NCBI GenBank assembly: GCA_963698735.1
Contig: CAVOSA010000019.1
Span: 186,001-250,000, forward strand
Direction of reading: 5' to 3'
Source of the DNA: RPQJ01 sp963698735
Lineage (GTDB): Bacteria; Pseudomonadota; Gammaproteobacteria; Steroidobacterales; Steroidobacteraceae
DNA: 64,000 nt
Shown here: one piece after another, positions 1-10,100 of the stretch
Position numbering within the stretch: position 1 is the first letter of the stretch
Layout of the letters: each line of letters opens with the position of its first letter
The notes under the pieces: generated by a model
What the model saw: the letters and a program-made list of their open reading frames with translations, nothing else
The model's database searches: none
Told to the model about the DNA's origin: nothing
Translations under genes and position numbers: made by a program

Positions 1-1305
1 AGCCGCCGGCTTCAGGCATTCGTGGTCGGCCTTGCCGAGGCGCAACGTCCAGCCAACGAGCGCGCCAAGCCCGAGATCGTTGAGCCACATGTGCAATCCG
101 CCGTGCGCGGTGCCCGCCCACAGGCCCCACTTCAGGCCAGGCTTTACGTTACGCACCTTGTGCAGGTCGCGATACGCCCATGAGTTCTTGAATGCTTCCG
201 GGTACGCGGTGAGCTCGTCACCGGCCCGGCCCGCAGTGATGGCGGCAAACGTCGCTTCGGCCGCCAGCATTCCGCTCTTCATCGCGTTGTGCGAGCCCTT
301 GATGCGCGGCAGGTTGACGAACCCGGCCGTGCAACCGATCAGCGCGCCGCCCGGGAACGTCAGCTTCGGGATCGACTGCAGGCCGCCTTCATTGATGGCG
401 CGGGCGCCATATGCAACGCGCTTACCGCCCTCGAAGTAACCGCGGATCGCCGGATGCGTCTTGAACCGCTGCATCTCCTCGAAGGGCGAGAGGTGCGGGT
501 TCGCGTAGCTCAGGTGCGTCACGAAACCGACGGAAATCAGCCCGTCACCGAAGTGATACAGGAACGAACCGCCGCCGACGTCGTTCGGCAGCGGCCAGCC
601 CTGGCTGTGCACGACGAGTCCCGGCTGGTGCTTTTCCTTCGGGACCTGCCAGAGTTCCTTGACGCCGAGGCCGTACACCTGCGGATCGACGCCGTCGCGC
701 AGGTTGAACTTCGACATCAGCTGCTGCGACAGCGAGCCACGGCAGCCTTCGGCGAAGAGCGTGTATTTCGCGTGCAGTTCCATGCCCTGCGCGTAGGAGT
801 CCTTCTGCTCACCGTTCTTGCCGATCCCCATGTCGCCGGTGGCGACGCCCTGCACCGAGCCATCGTCGTTGAACAATACTTCGGCGGCAGCAAAGCCCGG
901 GAATACTTCGACGCCAAGTTCCTCGGCGCGCTGTCCAAGCCAGCGGCAGACGTTGCCAAGGCTCGCGATGTACATGCCGTGGTTGTCCATCAGCGGGGGC
1001 AGCAGCCAGTTCGGGATGCGGTGCGCCTTGTCCTTGGTGAGGACCATGAAGCGGTCTTCCTGGACGGGTGTCTCGAGCGGTGCGCCGCGCTCTTTCCAGT
1101 CCGGAAACAGTTCCGCGATCGCGATCGGGTCGATCACTGCGCCCGAGAGGATGTGCGCCCCGACTTCGGAGCCCTTCTCCAGTACACAAACGCTGAGTTC
1201 GCGGCCGGCCGCGGTGGCCTGCTGTTTCAGTCGAATCGCCGCCGCCAGGCCCGCGGGACCCGCCCCGACGATGACCACGTCGAACTCCATCGCTTCGCGC
1301 TGCAT
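1..1305 (-). CDS. Electron transfer flavoprotein-ubiquinone oxidoreductase (3' end off window)
   Basis: Passes electrons from acyl-CoA and related dehydrogenases, via ETF, to the membrane quinone pool. Reading the minus strand from the ATG at 1305 gives an open frame to the window edge (435 codons; the family is usually about 550 residues). The FAD-binding glycine motif VIVGAGPAGLAAA lies at about residues 9-21, followed by GAHILSGAVIDP and, near the edge, GCTAGFVNLPRIKGSHNAMK, all typical of ETF-QO. The C-terminal 4Fe-4S domain would lie outside the window. A second in-frame ATG is five codons in; I chose the upstream one because MQREAMEFDVV resembles known N-termini. It is divergent from a membrane FeS reductase gene and fits the many acyl-CoA steps further right. 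The identification is secure. Confidence 0.93.
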   Translation of the reverse strand, partial: MQREAMEFDVVIVGAGPAGLAAAIRLKQQATAAGRELSVCVLEKGSEVGAHILSGAVIDPIAIAELFPDWKERGAPLETPVQEDRFMVLTKDKAHRIPNWLLPPLMDNHGMYIASLGNVCRWLGQRAEELGVEVFPGFAAAEVLFNDDGSVQGVATGDMGIGKNGEQKDSYAQGMELHAKYTLFAEGCRGSLSQQLMSKFNLRDGVDPQVYGLGVKELWQVPKEKHQPGLVVHSQGWPLPNDVGGGSFLYHFGDGLISVGFVTHLSYANPHLSPFEEMQRFKTHPAIRGYFEGGKRVAYGARAINEGGLQSIPKLTFPGGALIGCTAGFVNLPRIKGSHNAMKSGMLAAEATFAAITAGRAGDELTAYPEAFKNSWAYRDLHKVRNVKPGLKWGLWAGTAHGGLHMWLNDLGLGALVGWTLRLGKADHECLKPAA

Positions 1306-1434
1306 GAACCGTGCCCTCGCGCCGCCGGCGGCGGCCTGTCGTGGAAACCCGAATTGTACATCGCGAGTCCGCTCGTGATAGTGCGGCGCAGTGATCATGC
1401 ACAAGGCTCGCCAGGCGAGGTTTAGGGTCGTGAC
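1306..1434. promoter_or_regulatory. Divergent intergenic promoter region
   Basis: This 129-bp gap separates the ETF-QO gene (leftward) from the FeS reductase gene (rightward). A leftward -10-like TACAAT is at 1358-1353. A weaker rightward GATAGT is at 1377-1382. A short inverted repeat, CTCGCC-A-GGCGAG, lies at 1407-1419 just before the rightward TTG start. No -35 element is convincing. Promoter calls are inference from sequence alone. Confidence 0.35.
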
Positions 1435-3459
1435 TTGAGCCCGATCGGAATCGTCGTCCTGCTGCTCGCCGCGTCTACCGCCTTCGCCTGGCTGTCAGCG
1501 CGCAAGTTGCGCATCGTCACGGCCCTGCAGCCGGAGATCCGCTGGGACCACCCGTGGAGCCGGTTGCGCACGGTCGTCACCAACGGACTGCTGCAGCAGC
1601 GGATGATCCGGCGCGAATGGAAGCCCGGGCTGATGCACACGGTCATCTTCCTGGGCTTCGTCTCGCTGCTGGTGCGCAAGCTGCAGCTCGTCGTCATCGG
1701 CTTCGACCAAGAATTCGCGTTGACCGGTACGCTGGGGGACGTTTTCACCGTCTGCAAGGACCTGGTCGAAGTTGGCGTGCTGCTCGCCGTCGGCTACGCT
1801 TTCTACCGCCGGCTGCTGCTCAAGCCCGCGCGATTGGAACCCAACCGCGAAGGGCTGCTGGTGCTCGGGCTCATCGCCGTCATCATGATCACGGACCTCG
1901 CGTTCGACGCGTTCCGGTTTGCGCAGCTGGCGGACTCGGTCCCGGCCATCGCGCACGAGCAGGCCCACGCGCCGATCGGCGGCTGGCTCTCGTCGCTGGT
2001 TGCACACTGGACGCCGCGTGCGCTGGCGATTGCCGCCGCGATTTCCTACTGGACGCAGATGACCATGGTCTGCGCCTTCCTGGTGCTGATGCCGCTCGGC
2101 GAGCACTTCCACATCGTCACGGCCCTGCCGTCACTGTTCTTCCGCCGCGGCCGGCCGGCCAATACCGTGCCGACAGTCGACCTGAGCCCGCTCATGGACG
2201 ATTCGGCGGACGCCAGCGAACTGAAAGTGGGTGCCCGCAGCGCAGCCGACCTGATGTGGAAAGATGCGCTCGATGCGTTCACCTGCACCGAGTGCGGCCG
2301 TTGCAAGGACGCCTGCCCGGCATTCCAGACGGGCAAGCCGCTGTCGATGAAGGGCGTGAACGACAGCTTGAAGCGACACCTGCTCGAGACCCGCGAGGCC
2401 ATTCTGGCCGGCGGCGAAGCAGCGGCCAGCCTGCCGTCCATCGTCGGCAAGGTCATCAGCGAGGACACGCTCTGGGCCTGCACGACCTGCGGCTACTGCG
2501 AAGCCGCCTGCCCGATCGAACTCGAATTGCTGCCGAAGTTCTACCGGCTGCGCCAGCACCGCGTGATGATGGAGGGCGAGTTCCCAGCCGAACTGAAGAA
2601 CGTCTTCGACGCCTATGAAGTGCAGTCCAACCCATGGGGGCTGCCGGCGGACACTCGCGGCGACTGGGCCAGGGGGCTCGACGTCCCGTTGATCCGGAGC
2701 CGCGAGGGCATGGCCCAGGTCGAGTGGTTGTTCTACGTGGGTTCGGCCGAATCGTTCGACCAGCACGGGCAGAAGATCGCGCGCGGATTCGTCGAGATCC
2801 TGCGCGAGGCCGGCGTGAGCTTCGGCATCCTGGGCGCGCTGGAACCCACGACCGGCGAATGCGTGCGCCGCGCCGGCAACGAGATGCTGTTCCAGCAACT
2901 GGCGTCGACCCTCGTCGAGACCCTGAACGACCTCGGCGTGCAGCGGATCGTCACCTGCGATCCGCACGCCTTCAATTCGTTGCGCAACGAATACCCAGCG
3001 TTCGGCGGCCACTGGGACGTCGTGCACCACACGCAGCTCATTGCTCAACTGCTGGCCGACAGGCGCATAGCCGTCCGGCCGACGCACGAACGCGTGCTGT
3101 TACACGACCCCTGCTATCTCGGGCGCCACAACGGCGAGTTCGACGCGCCGCGCGCAGTGCTCGGCCGCATCACGAAGGACTCGCCGCTCGAATTCCCGTT
3201 GCACCGCGAGAAGTCGATGTGCTGCGGCGCCGGCGGTGCGCGCATGTGGCTGGAGGAGCACATCGGCACCCGCATCAACGTGACTCGCATCGAACAGGGC
3301 CTGCCGTTGCGTCCGAGCGTGATAGCCACCGCGTGCCCCTACTGTGCCGTGATGCTGGGCGACGGAATCAAGGCGAAGGAGGCCAGCGCAACCGTCGTCA
3401 TCCGCGACATCGCGGAACTCGTGGCCGCGGCGATGGTGCGCACGCGCTCGAGCGGCTAG
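1435..3459 (+). CDS. Membrane FeS/heterodisulfide-reductase-like oxidoreductase
   Basis: Probable membrane electron carrier linked to ETF or quinones. The 674-residue protein has an N-terminal membrane part with hydrophobic segments at about residues 3-20, 66-90, 110-125, 140-157 and 195-222, like the cytochrome b-type domain of nitrate reductase gamma subunits. A ferredoxin-like domain follows with two 4Fe-4S motifs: C284/C287/C290/C294 (CTECGRCKDACP) and C349/C352/C355/C359 (CTTCGYCEAACP). The C-terminal half has HdrD-type cysteine-rich signatures (HDPCYLGRHN and KSMCCGAGGARMW). This order matches proteins described as ETF:(menaquinone) oxidoreductases, and the adjacent ETF-QO gene supports such a role. 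The start is TTG at 1435; the GTG just upstream runs into a stop. The exact electron partner is inferred. Confidence 0.8.
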   Translation: MSPIGIVVLLLAASTAFAWLSARKLRIVTALQPEIRWDHPWSRLRTVVTNGLLQQRMIRREWKPGLMHTVIFLGFVSLLVRKLQLVVIGFDQEFALTGTLGDVFTVCKDLVEVGVLLAVGYAFYRRLLLKPARLEPNREGLLVLGLIAVIMITDLAFDAFRFAQLADSVPAIAHEQAHAPIGGWLSSLVAHWTPRALAIAAAISYWTQMTMVCAFLVLMPLGEHFHIVTALPSLFFRRGRPANTVPTVDLSPLMDDSADASELKVGARSAADLMWKDALDAFTCTECGRCKDACPAFQTGKPLSMKGVNDSLKRHLLETREAILAGGEAAASLPSIVGKVISEDTLWACTTCGYCEAACPIELELLPKFYRLRQHRVMMEGEFPAELKNVFDAYEVQSNPWGLPADTRGDWARGLDVPLIRSREGMAQVEWLFYVGSAESFDQHGQKIARGFVEILREAGVSFGILGALEPTTGECVRRAGNEMLFQQLASTLVETLNDLGVQRIVTCDPHAFNSLRNEYPAFGGHWDVVHHTQLIAQLLADRRIAVRPTHERVLLHDPCYLGRHNGEFDAPRAVLGRITKDSPLEFPLHREKSMCCGAGGARMWLEEHIGTRINVTRIEQGLPLRPSVIATACPYCAVMLGDGIKAKEASATVVIRDIAELVAAAMVRTRSSG

Positions 3460-3460
3460 C

Positions 3461-5419
3461 ATGGGTGACGTGACTGACGCCACACCCCATTGGACGCCCT
3501 CCCCCGAACGCATCGCCGCAGCCCAGCTGACCCGGTTCCATGACTTCGCGCGCGGGCGCGGCGCTCCCGCCGGCGATTACGCTGCGCTCTGGCAATGGTC
3601 CGTGGATGAGCCGGCCGCGTTCTGGAACGCTCTCGTCGAATTCACCGCTGTCATCGGCGACCGGGGCGACGGGCCGGTCCTGAGCGACGGCCACCTCATG
3701 CCGGGCGCGAAATGGTTCCAGGGCATGCAGCTCAACTTCGCCGAAAACCTGCTGCGGCACGCGGGCAGCGACCCGGCCCTCATTGCTCGGGACGAACGCG
3801 GCCGGCGCCGCGAGATTTCCCGGGACGAGCTGCGCGCGGAAGTCGCGCGCATTGCAGATGGACTGCGCGCGGCGGGAGTCGTGGCCGGCGATCGCGTCGC
3901 AGGTTTCATGCCCAACGTGCCGGAGACGGTTGTCGCGATGCTCGCGACGGCCAGTCTTGGCGCGACGTGGTCCTCCTGCTCGCCCGACTTCGGCATCCGG
4001 GGCGTGCTCGATCGCTTTGGCCAGATTGCGCCGAAAGTGCTGTTCACCGCCGACGGTTACTACTACGCAGGCAAGACGCTCGATTCGCTAGAGCGCATCG
4101 CAGGCATTCTCGAGAACCTGCCATCGGTGCAGCGCGTCGTCGTCGTGCCGAACGTCAGCGCTCGCCCCGATCTCGCGCGACTGCCGCTCGCCGCGCATTT
4201 TGCGGAATTCGGCAGGGTCGGGGCGGCGTTACACTTCGAACGGAAGCCGTTCGCTCACCCGCTCTATGTCCTGTATTCGTCCGGCACCACGGGCGTGCCG
4301 AAATGCATCGTGCACGGAGCGGGCGGCACGCTCCTGCAGCACCTGAAGGAGCACCAGTTGCATACGGACGTGCGTCCGGGCGACCGGCTGTTCTTCTTCA
4401 CGACCTGCGGCTGGATGATGTGGAACTGGCTCGCGAGCGCGCTGGCCTCGCAGGCCACGGTCGTGCTGTACGACGGCTCGCCGTTCCATCCCGACGAAGG
4501 CGTGCTCTGGCGCATGGCAGACGAAGAACGCATCGCGCTGTTCGGTACCAGCCCGAGGTATCTCGCCGCGCTCGAGAAAAGCGGCTATCGGCCGGTCGAC
4601 AAGGTCCCGCTGCCGCACCTGCGCGCCATCGTCTCCACCGGCTCGCCGTTGGCCCCCGAGCAGTTTGACTTCGTCGGCAATGCGATCGGCAGCGACATCC
4701 AGCTGGCGTCGATCTCCGGCGGCACGGACATCGTCTCGTGCTTCGCGCTCGGCAATCCGACGTTGCCGGTGTATCGCGGCGAATTGCAGTGCCGCGGGCT
4801 CGGCATGCGCGTCGAGGTCTACGACGACGACGGACAACCGGTGCAGGGCCAGCAAGGCGAACTCGTCTGCACTGCTCCCTTCCCATCCATGCCGGTCTGT
4901 TTCTGGAACGACCCTGACGGCAGCCGGTACCGCGCCGCCTATTTCGAGCGCTTCCCCAACGTCTGGTGCCACGGCGATTACGCATTGCTCACCGAGCGCG
5001 GCGGCCTCGTCATCCTCGGCCGGTCTGACGCGGTGCTGAATCCCGGTGGGGTGCGCATCGGCACGGCGGAGATCTACCGGCAGGTCGAGAAACTCGACGA
5101 GATTCTCGAGAGCATCGCCATCGGGCAGGAGTGGGAGAACGACGTGCGCGTCGTCTTGTTCGTTCGCTTGCGCACCGGGCGCGCGCTCGACGCAGCGCTC
5201 GAGCGGCGCATCCGCGAGGTCATCCGCACCAACACGACCCCGCGGCACGTCCCGGCGAGGATCGTCGCCGTACCGGACATTCCACGCACCATCAGCGGCA
5301 AGATCGTGGAACTCGCCGTGCGCGAAGTCGTGCATGGCAGGCCGGTAAAGAACACGGACGCGCTGGCGAATCCGGCGGCGCTCGAGCATTTTCGCGACTG
5401 CCCCGAACTGCGCAGTTGA
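3461..5419 (+). CDS. Acetoacetyl-CoA synthetase (acetoacetate-CoA ligase)
   Basis: Activates acetoacetate to acetoacetyl-CoA with ATP in the cytoplasm. At 652 residues it has the normal length for the family. The AMP-binding P-loop YSSGTTGVPKCIVHGAGG is near residues 268-285, followed by the family segment TTCGWMMWNWLAS. The adenylate-forming core YRAAYFERFPNVWCHGDYA and the C-terminal lysine motif ISGKIVELAV, where acetylation control is known in this superfamily, are both present. It starts one base after the stop of the FeS reductase gene, so the two are probably co-transcribed. That would tie ketone-body or fatty-acid end products to the same energy-yielding route. Confidence is high because acetyl-CoA and acyl-CoA synthetases differ clearly in these blocks. 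Confidence 0.92.
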   Translation: MGDVTDATPHWTPSPERIAAAQLTRFHDFARGRGAPAGDYAALWQWSVDEPAAFWNALVEFTAVIGDRGDGPVLSDGHLMPGAKWFQGMQLNFAENLLRHAGSDPALIARDERGRRREISRDELRAEVARIADGLRAAGVVAGDRVAGFMPNVPETVVAMLATASLGATWSSCSPDFGIRGVLDRFGQIAPKVLFTADGYYYAGKTLDSLERIAGILENLPSVQRVVVVPNVSARPDLARLPLAAHFAEFGRVGAALHFERKPFAHPLYVLYSSGTTGVPKCIVHGAGGTLLQHLKEHQLHTDVRPGDRLFFFTTCGWMMWNWLASALASQATVVLYDGSPFHPDEGVLWRMADEERIALFGTSPRYLAALEKSGYRPVDKVPLPHLRAIVSTGSPLAPEQFDFVGNAIGSDIQLASISGGTDIVSCFALGNPTLPVYRGELQCRGLGMRVEVYDDDGQPVQGQQGELVCTAPFPSMPVCFWNDPDGSRYRAAYFERFPNVWCHGDYALLTERGGLVILGRSDAVLNPGGVRIGTAEIYRQVEKLDEILESIAIGQEWENDVRVVLFVRLRTGRALDAALERRIREVIRTNTTPRHVPARIVAVPDIPRTISGKIVELAVREVVHGRPVKNTDALANPAALEHFRDCPELRS

Positions 5420-5429
5420 GGCGCGAGCC

Positions 5430-6545
5430 ATGACCCGGCGGACAGACCTCAGGCGCGCATACGAGACCGCGCTCGCCACCCACGGTTACCGCGCCGACCC
5501 GTCGCAGTTGCATGCCGTGAGCCGTCTCGACGACCTCGTGCAACGACTGCGAGCAGCAAACGCACGCTCGCAGCCTGGCGCGATTGGACGCTGGTTCAAC
5601 CAGGTCATGGGCAGGGACACCGCGCCTGCAGGCGAAGGCGGGCTCTACCTGTGGGGCGGGGTCGGCCGCGGCAAGACGTTCCTCATGGACCTCTTCCACG
5701 CGCACGTCGGCGTGCCCGCGCGGCGCGAGCACTTTCACCGCCTCATGAAGGACGTGCACGCGCGGCTAAGGGAGCTTCGCGACGTGCCCGACCCGCTAGA
5801 ACGAATCGCCGCCGACATTGCGAGCGACACGCGCGTGCTGTGCCTGGATGAACTGTTCGTGAGCGACATCGCCGACGCGATGCTGCTCGCCGGCCTGTTC
5901 TCCGGGCTCGTCGAGCGCGGGGTGACGCTGGTCTTTACGTCAAACCTGCCGCCCGCCGAACTGTACCGGGACGGCCTGCAGCGGCAACGCTTCCTGCCGG
6001 CCATTGCGCTGATCGAGCGCCACTGCGAGGCCGTGCACGTGGACGCCGGCGAGGACTACCGCCTGCGGCAGCTGGAGAAAGCGCCGCTGTACCTCGACGC
6101 ACGGCAACCGGACACCCACCGCCAGCTCGCGGCGCGGTTCGCGGACCTTGGCGGGGACGCGGCCTGTGCGCCTGGCACGCTGGAGATCGAGGGACGCGCG
6201 ATACCGTTCGTCGCCAAGGCCGATGAAGTGGTCTGGTTCGACTTCGCCGCCATCTGCGACGGTCCGCGGTCGCAGGCGGACTACGTAGAAGTCGCAAGCG
6301 AATTCCACACCGTCGTCGTGAGCGGCGTGCCACGGATGGACCACACCCTGGACAACCAGGCGCGCCGGTTTATCGCGCTGGTGGACGAATTCTATGACCG
6401 CGGGGTCAAGCTCGTTGTTGCAGCGCACGCGCCGGTTGCAGAACTGTATTCCGGCGAGCGCCTGCGCTTCGAGTTCGAGCGCACCCGCAGCCGCCTGTCC
6501 GAAATGCAGACCCACGAGTACCTGGCACGGCCGCACCGTCCGTGA
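5430..6545 (+). CDS. zapE: Cell division protein ZapE (AFG1-like ATPase)
   Basis: ATPase that acts at the division site and modulates FtsZ in gammaproteobacteria; the eukaryotic relative is AFG1/LACE1. At 371 residues it has the usual length. The Walker A motif is in LWGGVGRGKTFLMDLFH (about residues 75-90), Walker B is VLCLDELFVSDI, and a downstream arginine-finger region reads FTSNLPPAELYRDGLQR. The C-terminal HEYLARPH resembles the usual family ending. It starts ten bases after the acetoacetyl-CoA synthetase stop, so it may share that transcript, although the functions are unrelated. No unusual features are seen. Confidence 0.93.
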   Translation: MTRRTDLRRAYETALATHGYRADPSQLHAVSRLDDLVQRLRAANARSQPGAIGRWFNQVMGRDTAPAGEGGLYLWGGVGRGKTFLMDLFHAHVGVPARREHFHRLMKDVHARLRELRDVPDPLERIAADIASDTRVLCLDELFVSDIADAMLLAGLFSGLVERGVTLVFTSNLPPAELYRDGLQRQRFLPAIALIERHCEAVHVDAGEDYRLRQLEKAPLYLDARQPDTHRQLAARFADLGGDAACAPGTLEIEGRAIPFVAKADEVVWFDFAAICDGPRSQADYVEVASEFHTVVVSGVPRMDHTLDNQARRFIALVDEFYDRGVKLVVAAHAPVAELYSGERLRFEFERTRSRLSEMQTHEYLARPHRP

Positions 6546-6577
6546 ACTGGCGCGGCCGGGCGCCAAATCGTTACACT

Positions 6578-6594
6578 CGCAACCATCCGTTGCG
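6578..6594. promoter_or_regulatory. Perfect inverted repeat ahead of the MarR gene
   Basis: CGCAAC-CATCC-GTTGCG is a perfect 6-bp inverted repeat with a 5-bp spacer. It lies immediately after a -10-like TACACT (6572-6577) and 15 bp before the GTG start of the MarR-family gene, so it would cover the transcription start. MarR proteins commonly bind such short palindromes in their own promoters. Assignment as an autoregulatory site is inference. Confidence 0.4.
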
Positions 6595-6609
6595 ACCGGT
6601 ACCGACACC

Positions 6610-7134
6610 GTGGCCTCGCCGTTGATCGAACTCGAGTCATTTCTGCCGTACCGGCTCTCCGTGCTCGCCAACGTGACGAGCAACGCCATTGCCGCCGCGT
6701 ATGAGGAGCGCTTCGGGCTCACGATCCCGGAATGGCGCGTGATCGCCGTGCTCAGCCGCTACCCGGGGCTCTCCGCGCGGGAGGTCGCCGAGAAGAGCCG
6801 CATGGATGCCGTCGCGGTCAGCCGGGCCGTGAACCGGCTGCTGCGGGCCGGCCGCTTACGCCGGGCCGTCGCTGCCGACGACCGTCGCCGGTCCGTGCTG
6901 CAGGTTTCCGCGGCCGGGGCGGCCGTCTATCGCGACGTCGCGCCGCTCGCCCTCGAGTTCGAGCGCTCGCTGCTCGAATCACTGCCCTCTTCCGACCGCG
7001 CGGCGCTCGACCGCCTGCTGGGCCTGCTCACGCGGCGCGCGGAATCCCTTTCGCTGCAGCTGCGCGAGGACCGCGAGGTTCCGCGCATGCGCAAGGCGCG
7101 GCGCCCACAGACACGCCGCACCACGCTTCGATGA
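6610..7134 (+). CDS. MarR-family transcriptional regulator
   Basis: A 174-residue winged-helix DNA-binding protein. The recognition region, about residues 50-75, reads LSAREVAEKSRMDAVAVSRAVNRL, interrupted here only by helix turns, and the wing is near AVAADDRRRSVLQV. MarR proteins usually act as dimeric repressors that release DNA on binding a small ligand or after cysteine oxidation; no redox cysteine is seen here. The frame is open well upstream, but GTG at 6610 gives the normal family length and follows a promoter-like palindrome. The basic C-terminal tail (MRKARRPQTRRTTLR) is unusual. Its targets are unknown; the glutamate dehydrogenase gene 34 bp downstream is one candidate. Confidence 0.85.
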   Translation: MASPLIELESFLPYRLSVLANVTSNAIAAAYEERFGLTIPEWRVIAVLSRYPGLSAREVAEKSRMDAVAVSRAVNRLLRAGRLRRAVAADDRRRSVLQVSAAGAAVYRDVAPLALEFERSLLESLPSSDRAALDRLLGLLTRRAESLSLQLREDREVPRMRKARRPQTRRTTLR

Positions 7135-7168
7135 CTGCAAAAGAACGACACACCAAGGACGCCACGTC

Positions 7169-10100
7169 ATGCCAGGAACGATCCCCGCTGCGCGACAGCA
7201 CCTGATCGACGACATCGCCAAGCAGACCCGCAAGTTGCGCGGCGTGCCGGTGCCACTGCCGGAGTTTGTGCGGGCGTACTACCGCGGCGTGGGCGAGGAA
7301 GACCTCGAACTGCGCCAGCCAGCGGACTTTGCCGCCTCGGCCACGGGACACCTGGGCTTCGGCATGGTGCGGCGTCCCGGTGAGCCCAAGGTACGCGTCT
7401 TCAACCCGGAGGCCGGTCGTGACGGCTGGGAATCCCCGCACACGATCGTCGAACTCGTCACCGACGACATGCCCTTCCTGGTTGATTCACTGGGCGTCGT
7501 GCTCGGCGACTCGCGCCTGCCCATCCAGCTGATGATCCACCCGGTGCTGCGTATGTCCCGCGACCGGCGCGGCCGGCTGCTGCGCATGGAAGACCGTGCC
7601 GGCGAGCAAGGCACGATGGAGTCGTGGCAGCACTTCGCGGTGCCGCGGATCGGCGACCCCGCGCGGCATGAGGCCTTGCGGCAGAACATCCTGCGCATGC
7701 TGGAGGACGTCCGGCTCGCTGTCGTCGACTGGCCGGCAATACGCAAGCGCGCGTTCGAAATCGCGCGCGAAGTGAACGCCGGCGTACCGGCCATTCCCCG
7801 CCGCGAAGAGCGCGAGGCGGTGGAGTTCCTCGAGTGGCTGGCGGAAAATCACTTCACCTTCCTCGGTTATCGCGAGTACCGACTGGAGCGCGGCCGCGCG
7901 ATGGACCGTCTGGTGCCGGTCCCGCGGTCGGGACTCGGGCTGCTCCGGACTGGCTCCGGACGGCCGCAACCGAAGCCGACGTTGCTCACGGGCGAGCTGC
8001 GGCGCATGGCACGGGAAGTCGCGCTGCTGATCGTGACCAAGGCCAATTCGGTCTCCACCGTGCATCGCGCGACGTACCTCGACTACGTCGGCATCAAGAC
8101 CTTCGACACGCGCGGTCGTGTCACCGGCGAACGCCGCTTCATCGGGCTCTTCACCTCGAGCACCTACAGCACCAGTCCGCGCGAAATTCCGCTCCTGCGG
8201 CACAAGGTGCAGCGGGTCGTGGATCACATCGGCGTCTCGCCGGTCAGCCACGACGGCAAGGCCCTGATGCACGTGCTGGAAACGTACCCTCGCGACGAAC
8301 TGTTCCAGTCGAGCGTGCCGGAGCTGGTGCGCACGACCCGCGGCATCGTCAACCTGTACGAACGCCAGCGGGTGCGCCTGTTCGCACGGCGCGACCCGTA
8401 CCAGCGCTTCTTCTCGTGCCTGCTGTACGTGCCGCGCGACCACTACAACACGCAGGCCCGCGAACGCATCGAGCGCATCCTGCTGGAGGAACTTGCCGGC
8501 GTGGCGCTGGAGTCACAGGTGCAGATTTCCGAATCAGCGCTGGCCCGCCTGCAGATCCTCGTGCGCACCGACCCTGCGCGCAGCGCAACGGCCGCGGTCG
8601 AACGCATCGAGCAGCGCATTACCGCGGCGCTGCGGACCTGGACCGACCAGCTGCGCGACGAACTGCACGCGCGGCTGCCGCCCGCAACCGCCGACACACT
8701 GGCGGAACGATTCCTGGACTCCTTCCCGCTCGCCTACGAGGAAGACGTGCCGCCGGCGGAGGCCATCCGCGACCTGGAGGAACTCGCCGCGCTGGCTGCT
8801 GCCCCATCGGCGCTGGGCATGGAACTGCGCCCGGGCGACCCGGCCAGCGCAGCACTGCACCTGCGCCTGTACCGCCGCGGCGAGCCGGTCGCGATGTCGG
8901 ACATCCTGCCGCTGCTCGAAAACTTCGACCTGCGCATACTGAACGAGCGCCCCTACCGGGTCGCGCCGTCGGACGGCGCGACGTTGTGGATCCAGGACCT
9001 CGAGGTGAAGCACGCAGGTGGGCGCACCCTGGACCCGCTGCAGGAGGGGCGTCGCTTCGAGCAGGCCTTCTTCGCAGTGCATCATGGCCAGGCGGAAAGC
9101 GATGGCTTCAACCGTCTCGTGCTCGCCGCTGGACTCGACTGGCGCCAGACCCTGATCCTGCGCGCGGTCTGCCGTTACGTGCTGCAGACGGGCATCCCGT
9201 TCAGCCAGCGCTACATGGAGGAAGTGCTCGCCCGCAATTCGTCGATCGCGGCCAGGCTGGCCTGGACGTTCGAAGCGCGCTTCGATCCCGAGCTGAAACC
9301 GGCGACGCGGAATTCGCAGGTGCGCGCCCTCGCCGAGGACATCGACGACGCGCTGGAGAAAGTCACGAGCCCGGACGACGACCGCATCCTGCGCACCTTC
9401 CGCGCCGTGATCATGGCGACGCTGCGCACGAACCATTACCAGCGCGGCGCGGACGGCAAGCCGAAACCCTACCTGTCGCTGAAGCTCGATCCGAAGCTGC
9501 TGCCCGAGCTGCCCAAGCCACGCCCGATGTTCGAGATCTGGGTGTACTCGCCGCGCGTAGAAGGTGTGCATTTGCGCATGGGCAAGGTTGCACGCGGGGG
9601 GTTGCGCTGGTCGGATCGCCGCGAGGACTTCCGCACGGAGATTCTCGGCCTGATGAAGGCACAGAACGTCAAGAACACGCTGATCGTGCCGGTCGGCGCC
9701 AAGGGCGGCTTCGTGCCCAAGCAGATGCCCGCCGGCGCCACGCGTGAGGAAGTGCAACGGGAAGGCACGGAATGCTACCGGACCTTCATCCGCGCCCTGC
9801 TCGACATCACCGACAACGTGCGCGGCGACAAGGTCATCCCGCCGGAACGCACAGTGCGCTATGACCCGGACGACCCTTACCTCGTCGTCGCTGCGGACAA
9901 GGGCACCGCGACGTTCTCGGACACCGCGAACGCGCTCGCAGCCGAGTACGGCTTCTGGCTCGGCGACGCGTTTGCCTCGGGTGGCTCCGCGGGCTACGAC
10001 CACAAGAAGATGGGGATCACCGCGAAAGGCGGCTGGGAGTGCGTCAAGCGTCATTTCCGCGAGGTCGGCGTCGACACGCAGTCGCAGGAATTCAGTGTCG

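Noticed and set aside
1407..1419. CTCGCC-A-GGCGAG repeat before the FeS reductase gene as a regulator site
   Set aside because: Short GC-rich palindromes are expected often at this base composition and no second copy was noticed.
289..1425. A 378-codon plus-strand open frame at the left edge
   Set aside because: The minus strand here encodes ETF-QO with exact family motifs; the plus frame has none.
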